64,000 nucleotides of DNA, from NCBI RefSeq assembly GCF_030268085.1, contig NZ_BSDE01000001.1, positions 62,001 through 126,000 on the forward strand, in the 5' to 3' direction. A program made the translations under genes and the position numbers. This DNA comes from Geothrix limicola. GTDB lineage: Bacteria > Acidobacteriota > Holophagae > Holophagales > Holophagaceae. Every line of letters begins with the position of its first letter. Position 1 is the first letter of the stretch. Below, one piece after another: positions 42,857 to 53,163 of this stretch. A model generated the notes under the pieces. It did no database searches. It had not been told where the DNA came from and worked only from the letters and a program-made list of their open reading frames with translations.

Positions 42857-45800
42857 ATGCACGGACGCGTCCTCCTCCTTCGAAGCCTGGTCTTCGCCTT
42901 CACCTTGGCCGGTGCCGCAGAAGCCCAAACCAAGCTGCTCCGCTTCCCTGATATCCACGGCGACAAGGTCGTCTTCACCTACGGCGGGGACCTCTGGACC
43001 GCGTCGGACCAGGGCGGCACGGCCACGCGCCTGACGGCCCACCCCGGGGTGGAGCTCTTCGCGAAGTTCAGCCCCGACGGCAAGTGGATCGCCTTCACGG
43101 GCCAGTACGACGGAGACGAGCAGGTCTACGTCATCCCCAGCGGCGGCGGCATTCCGCGCCAGCTCACCTTCGATCCAGCCGCGGGGCCGCTGCCGCCGCG
43201 CGGGGGCTACGATCATCAGGTGGTGGGCTGGACGCCGGACGGCACCAGCGTGCTGTTCCGCGCCGGGATGGATACGGACGGCGTCCTCAGCCGCACGGCG
43301 CTCTTCACCGTGAGCCTGAAGGGCGGCCTGCCCCAGAAGCTGCCCATGCCCACGGCCGGGCCGGGCTCCTATTCGCCCGACGGCAAGCGCATGGTCTACG
43401 CGCCCATGTTCCGCGACTTCCGCCATTGGAAGCGCTACCAGGGCGGTTGGGCGCAGGATCTCTACGTCTTCGACTTCGCCACGCACCAGCAGAAGAAGAT
43501 CGCCGCCAGCCCGCGCACCGAGCGCGATCCCATGTGGATCGGCGACAAGGTCTACTTCGCCTCGGATAGAGACGGCACGCTGAATCTCTACGCCGCAGAT
43601 CCCGCGTCCGACGCCGTGAAGCAGCTCACCTTCCAGAAGACGTGGGACGTGCGCTGGCCCTCCAGTGACCATCAGGCCCGCATCGTCTACGAACTGAACG
43701 GCGAGCTGCACGTGTTCAACGTGCAGGACGGCAGCGACCGCGGCCTCGCCATCACCGTGCCCACGGACGGCGGCGCCTCGCGGCCTGCGCGCATCAGCGC
43801 GGAGCGCAACATCGAGGGCTACAGCCTCTCGCCCAAGGGCGAGCGGGCCCTCTTCGTCGCCCGCGGCGACGTGTTCACGGTGCCCATCGAAAAGGGCCCC
43901 GTGCGCAACCTGACGAACAGTTCCGGCGCCCACGACAAGTACGCCCGCTGGTCGCCGGATGGCAAGAAGATCGCCTTCATCTCCGACCTGAGCGGCGAGG
44001 AACAGCTCTACCTCGTGGATCAGGAGGGCAAGGCCAAGCCAGAGGCCCTCACCTCCGGACTGGCGGTACCCCTCAATCCGCCAAGCTGGGCGCCGGATGG
44101 CAAGCACATCGCCTTCACGGACAAGGACGGTGTCATCTACGTGGTGTCCGTGGCCGATCGCAAGCTGATCAAGGCCGCCAAGGACGACTTCGGCCGCGTG
44201 AACGACCTGGCCTGGTCGCCGGACGGGCAGTTCCTGGCCTTCTCCATGGGCAACCTGAACCGCGTCCGCAGCCTCTGCGTGTGGGGGCTCGCAGACCAGA
44301 AGCTGCACCGCGTCACGGGTGACCTCTTCCCTGTTTTCGAGCCCGCCTGGGATCCCGAGGGCAAGTACCTCTACGCCCTCAGCCGTCGCGACTACGCGCC
44401 GCAGATCAGCGATCTCGAATTCGATTACGCGGGCAACCGCAACCTGGACGTGGTCGCCTACAGCCTGCGCAAGGACGTGGCCCATCCCTTCCCGCCCGAA
44501 AGCGATGAAGTGGGCGCGGCGTCCGAGAAGAAGGAGGACGGCGACAAGAACGGCGGCGAGAAGAAGGCCGAGGCGCCGAAGGCTCCCGCGGCCCTGCGCA
44601 TCGACTGGGAGGGCTTCGAGCAGCGCGGCACGCGGGTGCCCCTGCCGGCGGACAACCTGAGCGGGCTCGAAGCCACCAAGGGCTTCCTGGTCTACTCCAA
44701 GGACGCGCCCTTCATCTACGGCGAGATCAACGGCCAGCGCCGGACGGGCAGCAGCCTCTGGCTGTTCGACCTGAAGAAGCGCCAGGAGAGCGAACTGCTG
44801 GCCGATGTCCAGGGCTGGGCCCTCAGCCAGGATGGCGCCAAGGTCCTGGTCCGAACGGGGCAGGGGCCCGCGGCCTCCTTCCAGCTCCTGGACGCCAAGC
44901 CCAAGAGCACGGAGAAGAAGACCGTCTCCACGAAGGAGCTCTTTGTCGACCGCATCCCCGCCGAAGAGTGGCGCGAGGTCTACGACGAGGCCTGGCGGCG
45001 CTTCCGCGACTACTTCTACGTCAAGAACATGCACGGCTACGACTGGAAGGCCCTGCGCGAGCAGTACCGCCCCTGGCTCCAGTACGTCACGCACCGTTCG
45101 GACCTGACCTACGTCATCACCGAGCTCATCTCCGAACTGAACATCGGCCACACCTACACGGAAGGCGGCGATTACGTGCTGCCGGAGCGCGCCAAGGTGG
45201 CCCTGCCCGGTGCGCGCCTCGAACTCGACGCCGCGGCCGGACGCTACCGCCTGGCCCACATCTACCGCGGGCAGAACGAAGAACCCAAGTACCGCAGCCC
45301 CCTCACGGAAGTCGGCGTGGATGCCCGCGAAGGCGACTACATCCTGGCCATCGATGGCGTGGAGCTGAAGGCCGAGGACAACCCCTACCAGATGCTGCGC
45401 AACAAGAGCTTCAGCGTGACCCTCACGCTGAACACCAAGCCCACCCTCGAGGGCGCGCGGCAGGTCGCCTACCGTCCCATCGACAGCGATGCCAACCTCC
45501 GCTACCTGGACTTCGTGCTGCGCTCGAAAGAAACCGTCGACAAGCTCAGCGGCGGCAAGGTGGGCTACCTCCACATCCCCGACATGGGCGCCCCCGGCCT
45601 CTACGAATTCATCAAGTGGTACTACCCGCAGATCCGCAAGGAGGGCCTGGTGATCGACGTCCGCGCCAACGGCGGAGGCAACACCAGCCAGATGTTCCTG
45701 GAGCGCCTCGGCAAGAAGCTGCTGGGCACCCGCTTCGGCAACGGCAACGACCACCCGGAGACCTACCCCAGCACCGTCTTCCACGGCCACCTGGTGGCGC

Positions 45801-46159
45801 TCACCAGCGAGACCAGCGCCAGCGACGGCGACATCTTCCCCTACCACTTCCGCTTCGCGGGCCTCGGCCCCCTCATCGGCAAGCGCACCTGGGGCGGCGT
45901 CGTGGGCGGCGGCAGCACGCCCCTCGTCGATGGCGGCAGCGTCTTCGTGCCCCGCTCGGGCACCAACGCCCCGACGGGTGAATGGATCATCGAAGGCGAG
46001 GGCGTGAGCCCCGACATCGAAGTGGAGAACGATCCCGCCTCCCTGCTGGCGGGCCACGATCTCCAGCTGGAGCGCGGCGTCCAGGAGGTGCTCAAACGCA
46101 TTGCCGAGAAGCCCATGGCCCTGCCCAAGCGCCCCGCCGACCCCGTGAAAACCAAGTAG
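42857..46159 (+). CDS. Tricorn-type serine protease (S41)
   Basis: A 1100-residue exported peptidase with signal sequence (to about residue 24). The N-terminal half is a pair of beta-propeller domains with [17 protein letters not shown] and [13 protein letters not shown] blades. Then come a PDZ domain (about 800-870) and the S41 core: [10 protein letters not shown] (His in the catalytic triad at about 765), [25 protein letters not shown], the nucleophile Ser989 in SASDGD, and [14 protein letters not shown]. Tricorn degrades oligopeptides made by other proteases. ATG 42857 has GAGGTG upstream. The spacer to the glycerate kinase gene is five bases. Confidence 0.93.
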   Translation: MHGRVLLLRSLVFAFTLAGAAEAQTKLLRFPDIHGDKVVFTYGGDLWTASDQGGTATRLTAHPGVELFAKFSPDGKWIAFTGQYDGDEQVYVIPSGGGIPRQLTFDPAAGPLPPRGGYDHQVVGWTPDGTSVLFRAGMDTDGVLSRTALFTVSLKGGLPQKLPMPTAGPGSYSPDGKRMVYAPMFRDFRHWKRYQGGWAQDLYVFDFATHQQKKIAASPRTERDPMWIGDKVYFASDRDGTLNLYAADPASDAVKQLTFQKTWDVRWPSSDHQARIVYELNGELHVFNVQDGSDRGLAITVPTDGGASRPARISAERNIEGYSLSPKGERALFVARGDVFTVPIEKGPVRNLTNSSGAHDKYARWSPDGKKIAFISDLSGEEQLYLVDQEGKAKPEALTSGLAVPLNPPSWAPDGKHIAFTDKDGVIYVVSVADRKLIKAAKDDFGRVNDLAWSPDGQFLAFSMGNLNRVRSLCVWGLADQKLHRVTGDLFPVFEPAWDPEGKYLYALSRRDYAPQISDLEFDYAGNRNLDVVAYSLRKDVAHPFPPESDEVGAASEKKEDGDKNGGEKKAEAPKAPAALRIDWEGFEQRGTRVPLPADNLSGLEATKGFLVYSKDAPFIYGEINGQRRTGSSLWLFDLKKRQESELLADVQGWALSQDGAKVLVRTGQGPAASFQLLDAKPKSTEKKTVSTKELFVDRIPAEEWREVYDEAWRRFRDYFYVKNMHGYDWKALREQYRPWLQYVTHRSDLTYVITELISELNIGHTYTEGGDYVLPERAKVALPGARLELDAAAGRYRLAHIYRGQNEEPKYRSPLTEVGVDAREGDYILAIDGVELKAEDNPYQMLRNKSFSVTLTLNTKPTLEGARQVAYRPIDSDANLRYLDFVLRSKETVDKLSGGKVGYLHIPDMGAPGLYEFIKWYYPQIRKEGLVIDVRANGGGNTSQMFLERLGKKLLGTRFGNGNDHPETYPSTVFHGHLVALTSETSASDGDIFPYHFRFAGLGPLIGKRTWGGVVGGGSTPLVDGGSVFVPRSGTNAPTGEWIIEGEGVSPDIEVENDPASLLAGHDLQLERGVQEVLKRIAEKPMALPKRPADPVKTK

Positions 46160-46164
46160 GAAGC

Positions 46165-47316
46165 ATGCGCATCCTCGTCGCCCCGGATTCCTTCAAGGGC
46201 AGCCTGTCCGCCCTGGGTGTCGCCCAGGCCATGGCGAGGGGCATCCATGCCGTGTTCCCTGAGGCCGTCATCCTCCAGGTGCCCATCGCCGACGGCGGCG
46301 AGGGCACCGCGGAGGCCCTGGTGGCGGCCACGCTGGGGCGCCTTAGGGAGGCGGAGGTGCGCGGCCCCATGGGCGAACCTCAGCGCGCCCAGTGGGGCGT
46401 GTCCGGCGACGGCGCCACGGCCTTCCTGGAGATGGCGGCGGCCTCGGGCCTGACCCTGGTGCCCGAGGCTAGCCGCGATCCGCGCCTCGCCAGCAGCTTC
46501 GGCACGGGACAACTGATCAAAGCCGCCCTGGACGCGGGGCTGCGCAGGATCGTCCTCGGCCTGGGCGGCAGCGCCACCAACGATGGTGGCGCCGGCATGG
46601 CGCGCGCCCTCGGCGTCCGCTTCCTCGATGCCGAGGGCCGCGACCTGCCCGAGGGGGGCGCGGCCCTGGCGCGCCTGGCTCGCATCGACTTGTCGGGCCT
46701 GGATCCGCGGCTGGCGGAGGCCTCCCTGCTGGTGGCCTGCGACGTGGACAATCCCCTCTGCGGACCCCGCGGCGCCTCGGCCGTCTACGGACCGCAGAAG
46801 GGGGCGACGCCCGACATGGTCGCCGAACTGGATGCGGCCCTCGGCGTCTTCGCCCAGGTCGCCGCGGCGGCCACGGGCCGTGACATCGCCTCGCTTCCGG
46901 GGGCCGGCGCGGCCGGAGGTCTGGGCGCGGGCCTGCGCTTCTTCACGCCGGCGGAACTGCGCCCCGGCGTGTCCATCGTCCTCGAGACGACGGGCTTCGA
47001 GGCCCTGGTGCAGAACGTGGACCTGGTCTTCACCGGCGAGGGCCGGACCGACTTCCAGACGGCCATGGGCAAGGCCCCGGTGGGGGTCGCGGAGGTGGCC
47101 AAGCACTACGGTGTGCCGGTGATCTGCCTGTCCGGCGGCCTGGGCGAAGGCGCCGACGAGGTGCTCGCCCACGGCATCGACGCCCTGGCCAGCCTGACGC
47201 CCGGACCCATGTCCCTGGAGGCCTGCATGGCCCAGGGCGAGGCCCTGGTGGAAGCCGCCGCAGCCCGGGCATGCCGCCTACTGAAGGTAGGCATGTTCAT
47301 ACAGGCTTTTCAGTGA
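46165..47316 (+). CDS. Glycerate 2-kinase (GlxK/GarK family)
   Basis: A 383-residue kinase that phosphorylates glycerate at position 2 to give 2-phosphoglycerate. Diagnostic blocks are MRILVAPDSFKGSLSA at the N-terminus, VPIADGGEGT, LGGSATNDGGAGMA, DVDNPLCGPRGAS-VYGPQKGA and DLVFTGEGRTDFQTAMGKAP. It is 45 bases upstream of a malate synthase gene, so both enzymes could act on glyoxylate-derived carbon. The start is the ATG five bases after the tricorn stop, with GGAAGC as ribosome site. Confidence 0.95.
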   Translation: MRILVAPDSFKGSLSALGVAQAMARGIHAVFPEAVILQVPIADGGEGTAEALVAATLGRLREAEVRGPMGEPQRAQWGVSGDGATAFLEMAAASGLTLVPEASRDPRLASSFGTGQLIKAALDAGLRRIVLGLGGSATNDGGAGMARALGVRFLDAEGRDLPEGGAALARLARIDLSGLDPRLAEASLLVACDVDNPLCGPRGASAVYGPQKGATPDMVAELDAALGVFAQVAAAATGRDIASLPGAGAAGGLGAGLRFFTPAELRPGVSIVLETTGFEALVQNVDLVFTGEGRTDFQTAMGKAPVGVAEVAKHYGVPVICLSGGLGEGADEVLAHGIDALASLTPGPMSLEACMAQGEALVEAAAARACRLLKVGMFIQAFQ

Positions 47317-47360
47317 AGAATGGAAGCATTCAAGCCTGATCCAGTGATTGGAGGACCGCG

Positions 47361-49235
47361 ATGACCATCGACCTCGAATTCCGTTCGGGGGTGCTGGCGG
47401 ATTACGCCGACGTCTACACGCCGGAGGTGCTCCGTGCCCTGGAAGCCTTGGCCCCGCTCGACGCGCGCCGCAAGGAGCTGATGGCCCTCCGCCTCGCCCG
47501 GCGGAAGCGCCGCGCCGATCAGGGCGAACGCATCGGCTTCCTGGATCCCGGTTCGCTCATCCCCGGCACGCAGATCCGCGTGGCCGATGCCCGCGCAGGG
47601 AATTTCGACGGCGCGGTGATTCCGCCGGACCTGCAGCGCCAGTGGATCCAGGGCACGGGCCCGGCCACGAAGCCGCGCTCCGACCTGCGCTCGGGCCTGC
47701 GCAACGTCGCCTACGCCCTGCTTTCCGGCGCCGATGGCTGGATGTTCGACGGCGAGGACGCCCTGGGCCAGGTGGACACGATGTCGCTGGACAACCACCG
47801 CAACCTCAAGCTCGCCATCGCCCGCGACCCGCGCTTCCTGGAGGTGGCCGAAGAGGTCGCCGCGGAGATGAACCAGTGGGCCCAAGGGTTCTTCGGCCAT
47901 CCGATCATCGCCGACTGGCGCGCGCAGCTGGACTTCACCACCGTGATCTACCGCGTGCGGGGCCTGCACCTGGAGGACCGGCACATCCGCCGAGCCGGTC
48001 ACGGCTTCTCCGCTTCCATCGCCGACATGGTGCTGTACGTCGTAAACAATTACCGGAGGCTGCAGGAGGCGGGCCGCAGCCTCGTGCTCTACCTGCCCAA
48101 GACGCAAACCGCCGAGGACGCGGCCTACTTCAACAGCCTCCTCCTGGCGCTGGAGGCCCACCTGGGCCTGCCCGTCGGCACCATCAAGTGCTACGTGCTG
48201 GTGGAGCAGATCGAGCAGTGCTTCCAGCTCATGGAGATCCGCGCGGCGCTCTCGCCCCACTTCGTCGGCTTCAACACCGGACGCTGGGACTACATCAACA
48301 GCGTGTCGGACGCCTTGTCCTGGGATCCGGCCTTCGTGAATCCCAACATCTCCTCGATCACCATGACCTACGGCTACATGCGGACCTACGAGGATCGCGT
48401 TCGCCGGGCCATGAACACGCCGGATCGGAACGGCCGCTTCGCCCTCTGGCAGGGCGGCATGGAACCCAACATCCCCGTGGGATCCGAGGCCGGGGTTTCC
48501 GCCAGCATGAAGCGGGCCGTGGCCGGGGCCGAGCGGGAGCAGCGCGAGGGCGCCTCCGGAAAGTGGGTGGCCCACTGGAAGATGGTCCACATCGTTCGTC
48601 CCGTGTGGGAGAGGGCAGGCCAGGACAACCAGGCGGGGCGCGCCTTTCCGGCCCTCACCTACACGCCGGAGGACGCCGCGGGCTTGATGCAGCTGGAGCC
48701 CGCGCCCCGCACCATCGCGGGCGCGCGCGACCTGCTTTCCGTGGCCCTGCAGTACGGCAACGCGTTCCTGCGCGGCTTCCAGGCCGCGGCCTTGAAGCCC
48801 GCCGACTTCTTCGGCAACGACGACGTGCTCTACCTCATGGAGGACATGGCCACGGGTGAGATCCGCCTGTCCATCCTCTGGGAGTGGATTCACAAGGGCG
48901 CGCGGCTCACGGAGGCCGACGCCGAAACCGGCTGCGCCGCTGGCGAGGCTTTCACGTTGGAGCTCTTCGCGCGCCTGCTGGAGGAGGAATACGCCAAGCT
49001 GCGCCGGGCCGGCAACCGCGATGTCCACGACGATTCCAAGGACACCACCCTGCCCATCGCCCGCGCCATCGTCCGCACCTACGTCCAGAGCGCCGTGAAG
49101 GCGCCCTGGTACGTGGACCTGCTCAACCTCAACCTCGGAGTGGAGAACCTCGCCGAGGCCGAGGCGCGCATCACGCGATTCCTGGAGACCTTCCGGAAGG
49201 ACGGCACGCGCCTCACGGAGAACCTGGATTTCTGA
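47361..49235 (+). CDS. Malate synthase (divergent, A-type-like)
   Basis: A 624-residue enzyme (classic malate synthase A is about 530) that condenses glyoxylate with acetyl-CoA. Recognisable blocks are SGADGWMFDGEDALGQ, LVEQIEQCFQLMEIRAALSPHFVGFNTGRWDYINS, RRAMNTPDRNGRFALWQGGMEPNIPV, KWVAHWKMVHI and LYLMEDMATGEIRLSILWEWIHKGARL, corresponding to the Mg/glyoxylate site and the catalytic Asp region. The body between them is longer than in E. coli. GGAGGACCGCG precedes the ATG. No isocitrate lyase gene is visible, so glyoxylate may come from another route. Confidence 0.9.
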   Translation: MTIDLEFRSGVLADYADVYTPEVLRALEALAPLDARRKELMALRLARRKRRADQGERIGFLDPGSLIPGTQIRVADARAGNFDGAVIPPDLQRQWIQGTGPATKPRSDLRSGLRNVAYALLSGADGWMFDGEDALGQVDTMSLDNHRNLKLAIARDPRFLEVAEEVAAEMNQWAQGFFGHPIIADWRAQLDFTTVIYRVRGLHLEDRHIRRAGHGFSASIADMVLYVVNNYRRLQEAGRSLVLYLPKTQTAEDAAYFNSLLLALEAHLGLPVGTIKCYVLVEQIEQCFQLMEIRAALSPHFVGFNTGRWDYINSVSDALSWDPAFVNPNISSITMTYGYMRTYEDRVRRAMNTPDRNGRFALWQGGMEPNIPVGSEAGVSASMKRAVAGAEREQREGASGKWVAHWKMVHIVRPVWERAGQDNQAGRAFPALTYTPEDAAGLMQLEPAPRTIAGARDLLSVALQYGNAFLRGFQAAALKPADFFGNDDVLYLMEDMATGEIRLSILWEWIHKGARLTEADAETGCAAGEAFTLELFARLLEEEYAKLRRAGNRDVHDDSKDTTLPIARAIVRTYVQSAVKAPWYVDLLNLNLGVENLAEAEARITRFLETFRKDGTRLTENLDF

Positions 49236-49275
49236 GGGCTGTCTTCCGCGCTGCCCAAGCTGCCTTTCGCGTGGC

Positions 49276-49548
49276 CTAGGCTGCGCTGGACCGGCGCGGG
49301 AAATGCGCGCGTGCGCACTCGGGGCACACGCCGTGGGTGAGGGGCACGTCTCCCGCTTCCAGAAGGCCTCGCTCCGGGGAGACCCAGGCCCCCGCCTCGT
49401 TTCGAACCCGGCTGCACCAGCTGCAGACGGACAGGGGATGGCCCCGGCGGCGAAGCTCCGTGAACCGATCCGTGAAAGGGCGGGGGGTCGGGCCCTGAGG
49501 TTCCGGATTTCCAAAGACGACCTGAAGGCGGTCGGCCACGCGACTCAT
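49276..49548 (-). CDS. Small CxxC-domain protein
   Basis: A 90-residue protein whose second half is SVCSWCSRVRNEAGAWV...LTHGVCPECARAHF, a conserved Cys/His pattern (CxxC then HGxCPxC) often found as a C-terminal module of bacterial signalling proteins. The N-terminal half is unremarkable. It is clearly related to the C-terminal module of the frameshifted gene next upstream. ATG 49548 has GGAG upstream. A zinc site is likely. Confidence 0.7.
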   Translation of the reverse strand: MSRVADRLQVVFGNPEPQGPTPRPFTDRFTELRRRGHPLSVCSWCSRVRNEAGAWVSPERGLLEAGDVPLTHGVCPECARAHFPRRSSAA

Positions 49549-49679
49549 GAAACTCTCCTGGGCTTCGGAAGAAGGAAGGGCCTTCCTCCTGGTGCCCAGA
49601 TCTGAGGATGAACTGGTAAATCTGTTTTGACAGTGATCTCGGGCACAAAATCCGCAACGCTCCGAATCGAGGCCAGGGC

Positions 49680-50236
49680 TCAGTCTGCCTCGGATGAGGG
49701 CGGGGCCTTCGCGACCTGTTGCCGGGAGGTCGAGAAGTGCTCCTTCGCGCTTTCGGGGCACGTGCCATGGGTGAAAGAGGCCTCCGTGTGCTGAGCGAGG
49801 AAGTGCTCGACCTGGGTCCACAGGCCCTCGTCGTCGCGGATTTTCTTGCACCAGCTGCAGATGGGCAGCATGCCCCGGAGGGTACCGATCTCGTTGAGGC
49901 TGCGCTGCAGTTCGGCATTTACCTCGATGAGGCGCCTCCGCTCCGCGCATGGTTGGCCACCACCACCCAGAGCATGAGGATGCAGGCGACCACGCTCACG
50001 AGAAAGCCCGTCGCCAGGTCGAGGTAGCGGTCCAGCGGTGTTTTGAAGAGGGTGGGCCAGTCGGGATGCAGGTGGTCCAGGGTCAGCAGGACGATGACGT
50101 TGAGCGCGAAGGCTGCGAGGAACCACGGCTGGAAGAGGCGGCGCTCCATGTCCGGTTCCCGCTCGAGCGAGAACCGGAACTTCAGCCAAGTCATGAAGGG
50201 CTTCAGGAGTCCTCCCCGCCGGATGATCGGGATCAT
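49680..50236 (-). pseudogene. Frameshifted membrane protein with CxxC signalling module
   Basis: The first frame (ATG at 50236) codes two membrane helices (WFLAAFALNVIVLLTLDHL and LDLATGFLVSVVACILMLWVVVANHA). It stops at a TAA near 49919. Without a new start, the next frame continues with RRRLIEVNAELQRSLNEIGTLRGMLPICSWCKKIRDDEGLWTQVEHFL...FTHGTCPESAKEHF, a coiled coil plus the CxxC/HGTCP module. A one-base change around 49935-49945 would join them into one protein of about 185 residues. It could be a true pseudogene, a sequencing error or a recoding site. The second HGTCPES lacks the last Cys that its small neighbour keeps. Confidence 0.75.
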
Positions 50237-50272
50237 CTGGCGGGGAGTCGACCTACGTTCTGAGGCGGGGTC

Positions 50273-53101
50273 TTAGGACTTCTGCAGTTCCGCCGCGAAG
50301 GCCTCCAGCGCCCGGTAGTAGGGATCGATGCTGGGGATGTAGTGGCGTTCGCTGGCGGCGTGGGGGCCGATGCCCGTCTGGCCCCAGACCACGGCCTGAC
50401 CGCCCGGCGCGAATCGAGCGGAGGTACCAGCGCCCTTGCGGCCGATGCGCACGTCGCCGCCGGCCGCCGCGATGCCTGCCAGCAGGGCCTTGAGGTAGGG
50501 GTTCTCGGGATCGCAGGCGACGCCGGGTTCCCAGGCGGAGGCGACAAACTCGAGGCTCCGCTCGGCGGCGAGGGCTTCGATGTCGGCGCGCATCTTCGAT
50601 ACGTCATCCTGGGGGATGGGGCGGATCTCCACGCCGAGTGAACCGCGATCCGGCGTGATGTTGTAGACGCCGGGCTTGCCCACCTGGATGTAGGCGAAGC
50701 GGGCCAGGGACTGCCAGCCGCCTTCGGCCTTCAGGGTGAGGTGCCTGGCGAAGAGCTCGCGCAGAGCCTCGCGGGCGCTGAGCAGGCGCTCGGTGAGATC
50801 GGTGCCGCCCACCAGGCCGCTGTGGCCGCGGGTGCCGTGGGCCACGAGCTCGAAGCGCAGCACGCCGCGGTTCTGGGTGCAGACCTCGCCCCAGAGTTCG
50901 GTGCCCTTTTCGCCGGTGCGCTCGCCCGCGATGAAGAAGGAGGGCTCGTAGCCGCCTTCCTCCTTCAGGGCCTTCAGCACGTGGGGCGTACCCATGGGCT
51001 CGAGCTCGCCATTCTCCTCGTTGCCCACCAGCAGCAGGTTCACGGGGGGGTAGGGCGCGCCCTTCTTCAGGGTGTCCTTCATCCACACGAGGTAGGTCGA
51101 GACGACGGTCTTCATGTCCGCGGCGCCGCGACCCCAGAGGTAGTCGCCTTCGATCTTGGGCTCGAACTGGCTGTCGTCGGGCTCGGGCTCCACCACGTCG
51201 AAGTGGCCGCACAGCATCGCCGGGGCGTGCTCACCGCCGGGGAAGTGTGCGAACACGGCGGGGAAGGGGCCGCCGTCGAAGGTGCGCACGGGTACGCCGT
51301 GGTTGCGCAGGTAGTCGTAGACGAAGGTGGCCGCGCGATGCACTTCGGGCACGCGCTCCTCCGGGCAGGCCGTCACGCTGGGGATGCGCACCAGGCGCTG
51401 GGAGAGGTCCAGGACCTCCGAGGTCTTGTCCGGATATTCGGTCTCCACCAGGGCCTCGGGCCGGGGCTGGAAGCGCACGGGAGCCTGGGGATCGAGGTGC
51501 ACCTCGTCGCGGGCGTGCTCGACGAAGTCGCGCAGCTTGCCCTGTTCCCCGCCCAGATCCGTGAGGTGGGCCGTGATGGTCTCCACATCGCCGCGGACTT
51601 GCTCCTTGCGAGCCTCGGCCAGGTCCACCAGCAGGTCGGCGGGCACGATGTCCGAGCTGCCGATCCGCGCCTTCAGGCGCTGCCGGATCTTCTCGGCGGT
51701 GCTGGGGGCGCCTGCGGCCAGGTCGCACAGGGGCTGCAGGTCGTCCCAGAGGCCCAGGGCCTCGGCCATGGGTCGCATCTGCTGGAGTGTCCAGTCCAGG
51801 AAGGCCGAGAGGCTGATGGGCTTGGCCGTGAGGGGATCCTCGATGACGGCCTTCAGGCCCTCCTTGGCGGCCAGGTTCTCATTGCGGCGGGCGCGCTTGA
51901 TGTCCTCAGAGTCGTAGCGGAAGCCGCGGGCGAAGTCGGGATCGCCATAGAAGCGGAGCAGCAGCAGGTGTTTCAGCGTGAGGTTGGCGACATCGAGGCG
52001 CAGGTCGTGGCAGGGGTCGTCCGTGCGCACTTCCACGCGGGCCATGGGCAGGTCGATGCGGGCGAAGAGGTTCTGGCGCTCGATCTGGGCGGCCATGTCC
52101 TCCACGTTGCGCGTCTCGCCGGCGGCGAAGAGGCCGCGGGCGTAGATGTCATGCAGCTGGTCACTGGTGACCTGGATGAGGCGCTCCACGGGCTCGGCCT
52201 GGGAGCGGGCGCGCACGGGGATCCAGTTGTTGTTTCCGAAGCGCACGCCGCTGCGCACCAGCTCGTAGGAGAGGCGCAGATAGTCCGAGTGGCTGCGGTT
52301 GAGATCCGGCACGTCGAGGGCGGGCGGGTTCGGGAAGGTGAGGTTGCGCACCGATTCGTAGGGCGTGAGCCGCACGACGGGCTTGCCGTTCTCTTCCGAG
52401 GCCTGCAGGGGCGTGCTGGCGCTGGTGGCGATGAAGACGGCGGCGAAGGCGCGCATGAGCCGCGTGCCGGTGATGTAGACCTGGTTCTTGTAGTCGTCGA
52501 GGTGCGTGTCGCCGCGCTCGGCGGCGGGCAGGTGCATGAAGTCCCAGGCCAGCATGGGCTCCGGCAGGCTCAGGTTGGAGTGGGTGCCCGCCGTCGCCAG
52601 CTCGGTGCCGTACATGTCCACGCAGCGCTGGAGGTAGCGCCGCTTGGCCAGGTGCCAGGATTCGGGCACGCAGTCGGGACCGATCTTGGGCAGCACGAGG
52701 AGGTTGCCGTGCCAGTAGTGGAGGGGCTCTCCGAAGGCGCGCCCGGCCTTGGCCAGGGCGTTGATGAGCGCGCCCTCCAGCAGGCGTCCCTCGTACACCG
52801 CGCCCTTGGGCGTGTGGTAGGGCTTGGTGACGAATTCGATCATCCAGTGGAAGACTTCCAGCTGGTGGTATTCCTCGGTCCAGGGCGCGAGCACCTTCGA
52901 GCGCAGGTGGTCCACGAATGACATGCGGTCCGGTCCCGTGCCCACGGTGAGCAGAGGACGGAACTGCGGATCCATGAGATTCCACTCCAGCTCCAGGCCG
53001 CAGAGGCCGCCGGAAGGACGGGTCTCCAGCGCGGTCTGGCGGGCCAGTTGGAACTTCTCGACGAAGGCATTCAGGTCGAACACGGGGTACTCCGGATCCA
53101 T
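50273..53101 (-). CDS. Fusion: GCS2-type carboxylate-amine ligase and M20 metallopeptidase
   Basis: A 942-residue protein made of two enzymes. Residues about 1-530 resemble the glutamate-cysteine ligase/carboxylate-amine ligase family: GLCGLELEWNLMDPQFRPL, HWMIEFVTKPYHTPKGAVYEGRL, ATAGTHSNLSLPEPM, and ARVEVRTDDPCHDLRLDV. Residues about 555-942 form an M20 deacylase. CGHFDVVEPEPD has metal ligands His630 and Asp632, RGAADMKT has the bridging Asp, NEENGELEP has the Glu base and a Glu ligand (691-692), and GTSARF...GIGPHAASERHYIP carries the last His. The M20 part is of the ArgE/DapE/LysK kind. The gene follows an aminotransferase after 62 bases. Function is unknown. Confidence 0.85.
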   Translation of the reverse strand: MDPEYPVFDLNAFVEKFQLARQTALETRPSGGLCGLELEWNLMDPQFRPLLTVGTGPDRMSFVDHLRSKVLAPWTEEYHQLEVFHWMIEFVTKPYHTPKGAVYEGRLLEGALINALAKAGRAFGEPLHYWHGNLLVLPKIGPDCVPESWHLAKRRYLQRCVDMYGTELATAGTHSNLSLPEPMLAWDFMHLPAAERGDTHLDDYKNQVYITGTRLMRAFAAVFIATSASTPLQASEENGKPVVRLTPYESVRNLTFPNPPALDVPDLNRSHSDYLRLSYELVRSGVRFGNNNWIPVRARSQAEPVERLIQVTSDQLHDIYARGLFAAGETRNVEDMAAQIERQNLFARIDLPMARVEVRTDDPCHDLRLDVANLTLKHLLLLRFYGDPDFARGFRYDSEDIKRARRNENLAAKEGLKAVIEDPLTAKPISLSAFLDWTLQQMRPMAEALGLWDDLQPLCDLAAGAPSTAEKIRQRLKARIGSSDIVPADLLVDLAEARKEQVRGDVETITAHLTDLGGEQGKLRDFVEHARDEVHLDPQAPVRFQPRPEALVETEYPDKTSEVLDLSQRLVRIPSVTACPEERVPEVHRAATFVYDYLRNHGVPVRTFDGGPFPAVFAHFPGGEHAPAMLCGHFDVVEPEPDDSQFEPKIEGDYLWGRGAADMKTVVSTYLVWMKDTLKKGAPYPPVNLLLVGNEENGELEPMGTPHVLKALKEEGGYEPSFFIAGERTGEKGTELWGEVCTQNRGVLRFELVAHGTRGHSGLVGGTDLTERLLSAREALRELFARHLTLKAEGGWQSLARFAYIQVGKPGVYNITPDRGSLGVEIRPIPQDDVSKMRADIEALAAERSLEFVASAWEPGVACDPENPYLKALLAGIAAAGGDVRIGRKGAGTSARFAPGGQAVVWGQTGIGPHAASERHYIPSIDPYYRALEAFAAELQKS

Positions 53102-53163
53102 CTGCGGAGGGCGGTGATCCCTCAGCGGCTCAAAAGGTCATGCGAAGAGTCGTTCTCGTCTGA

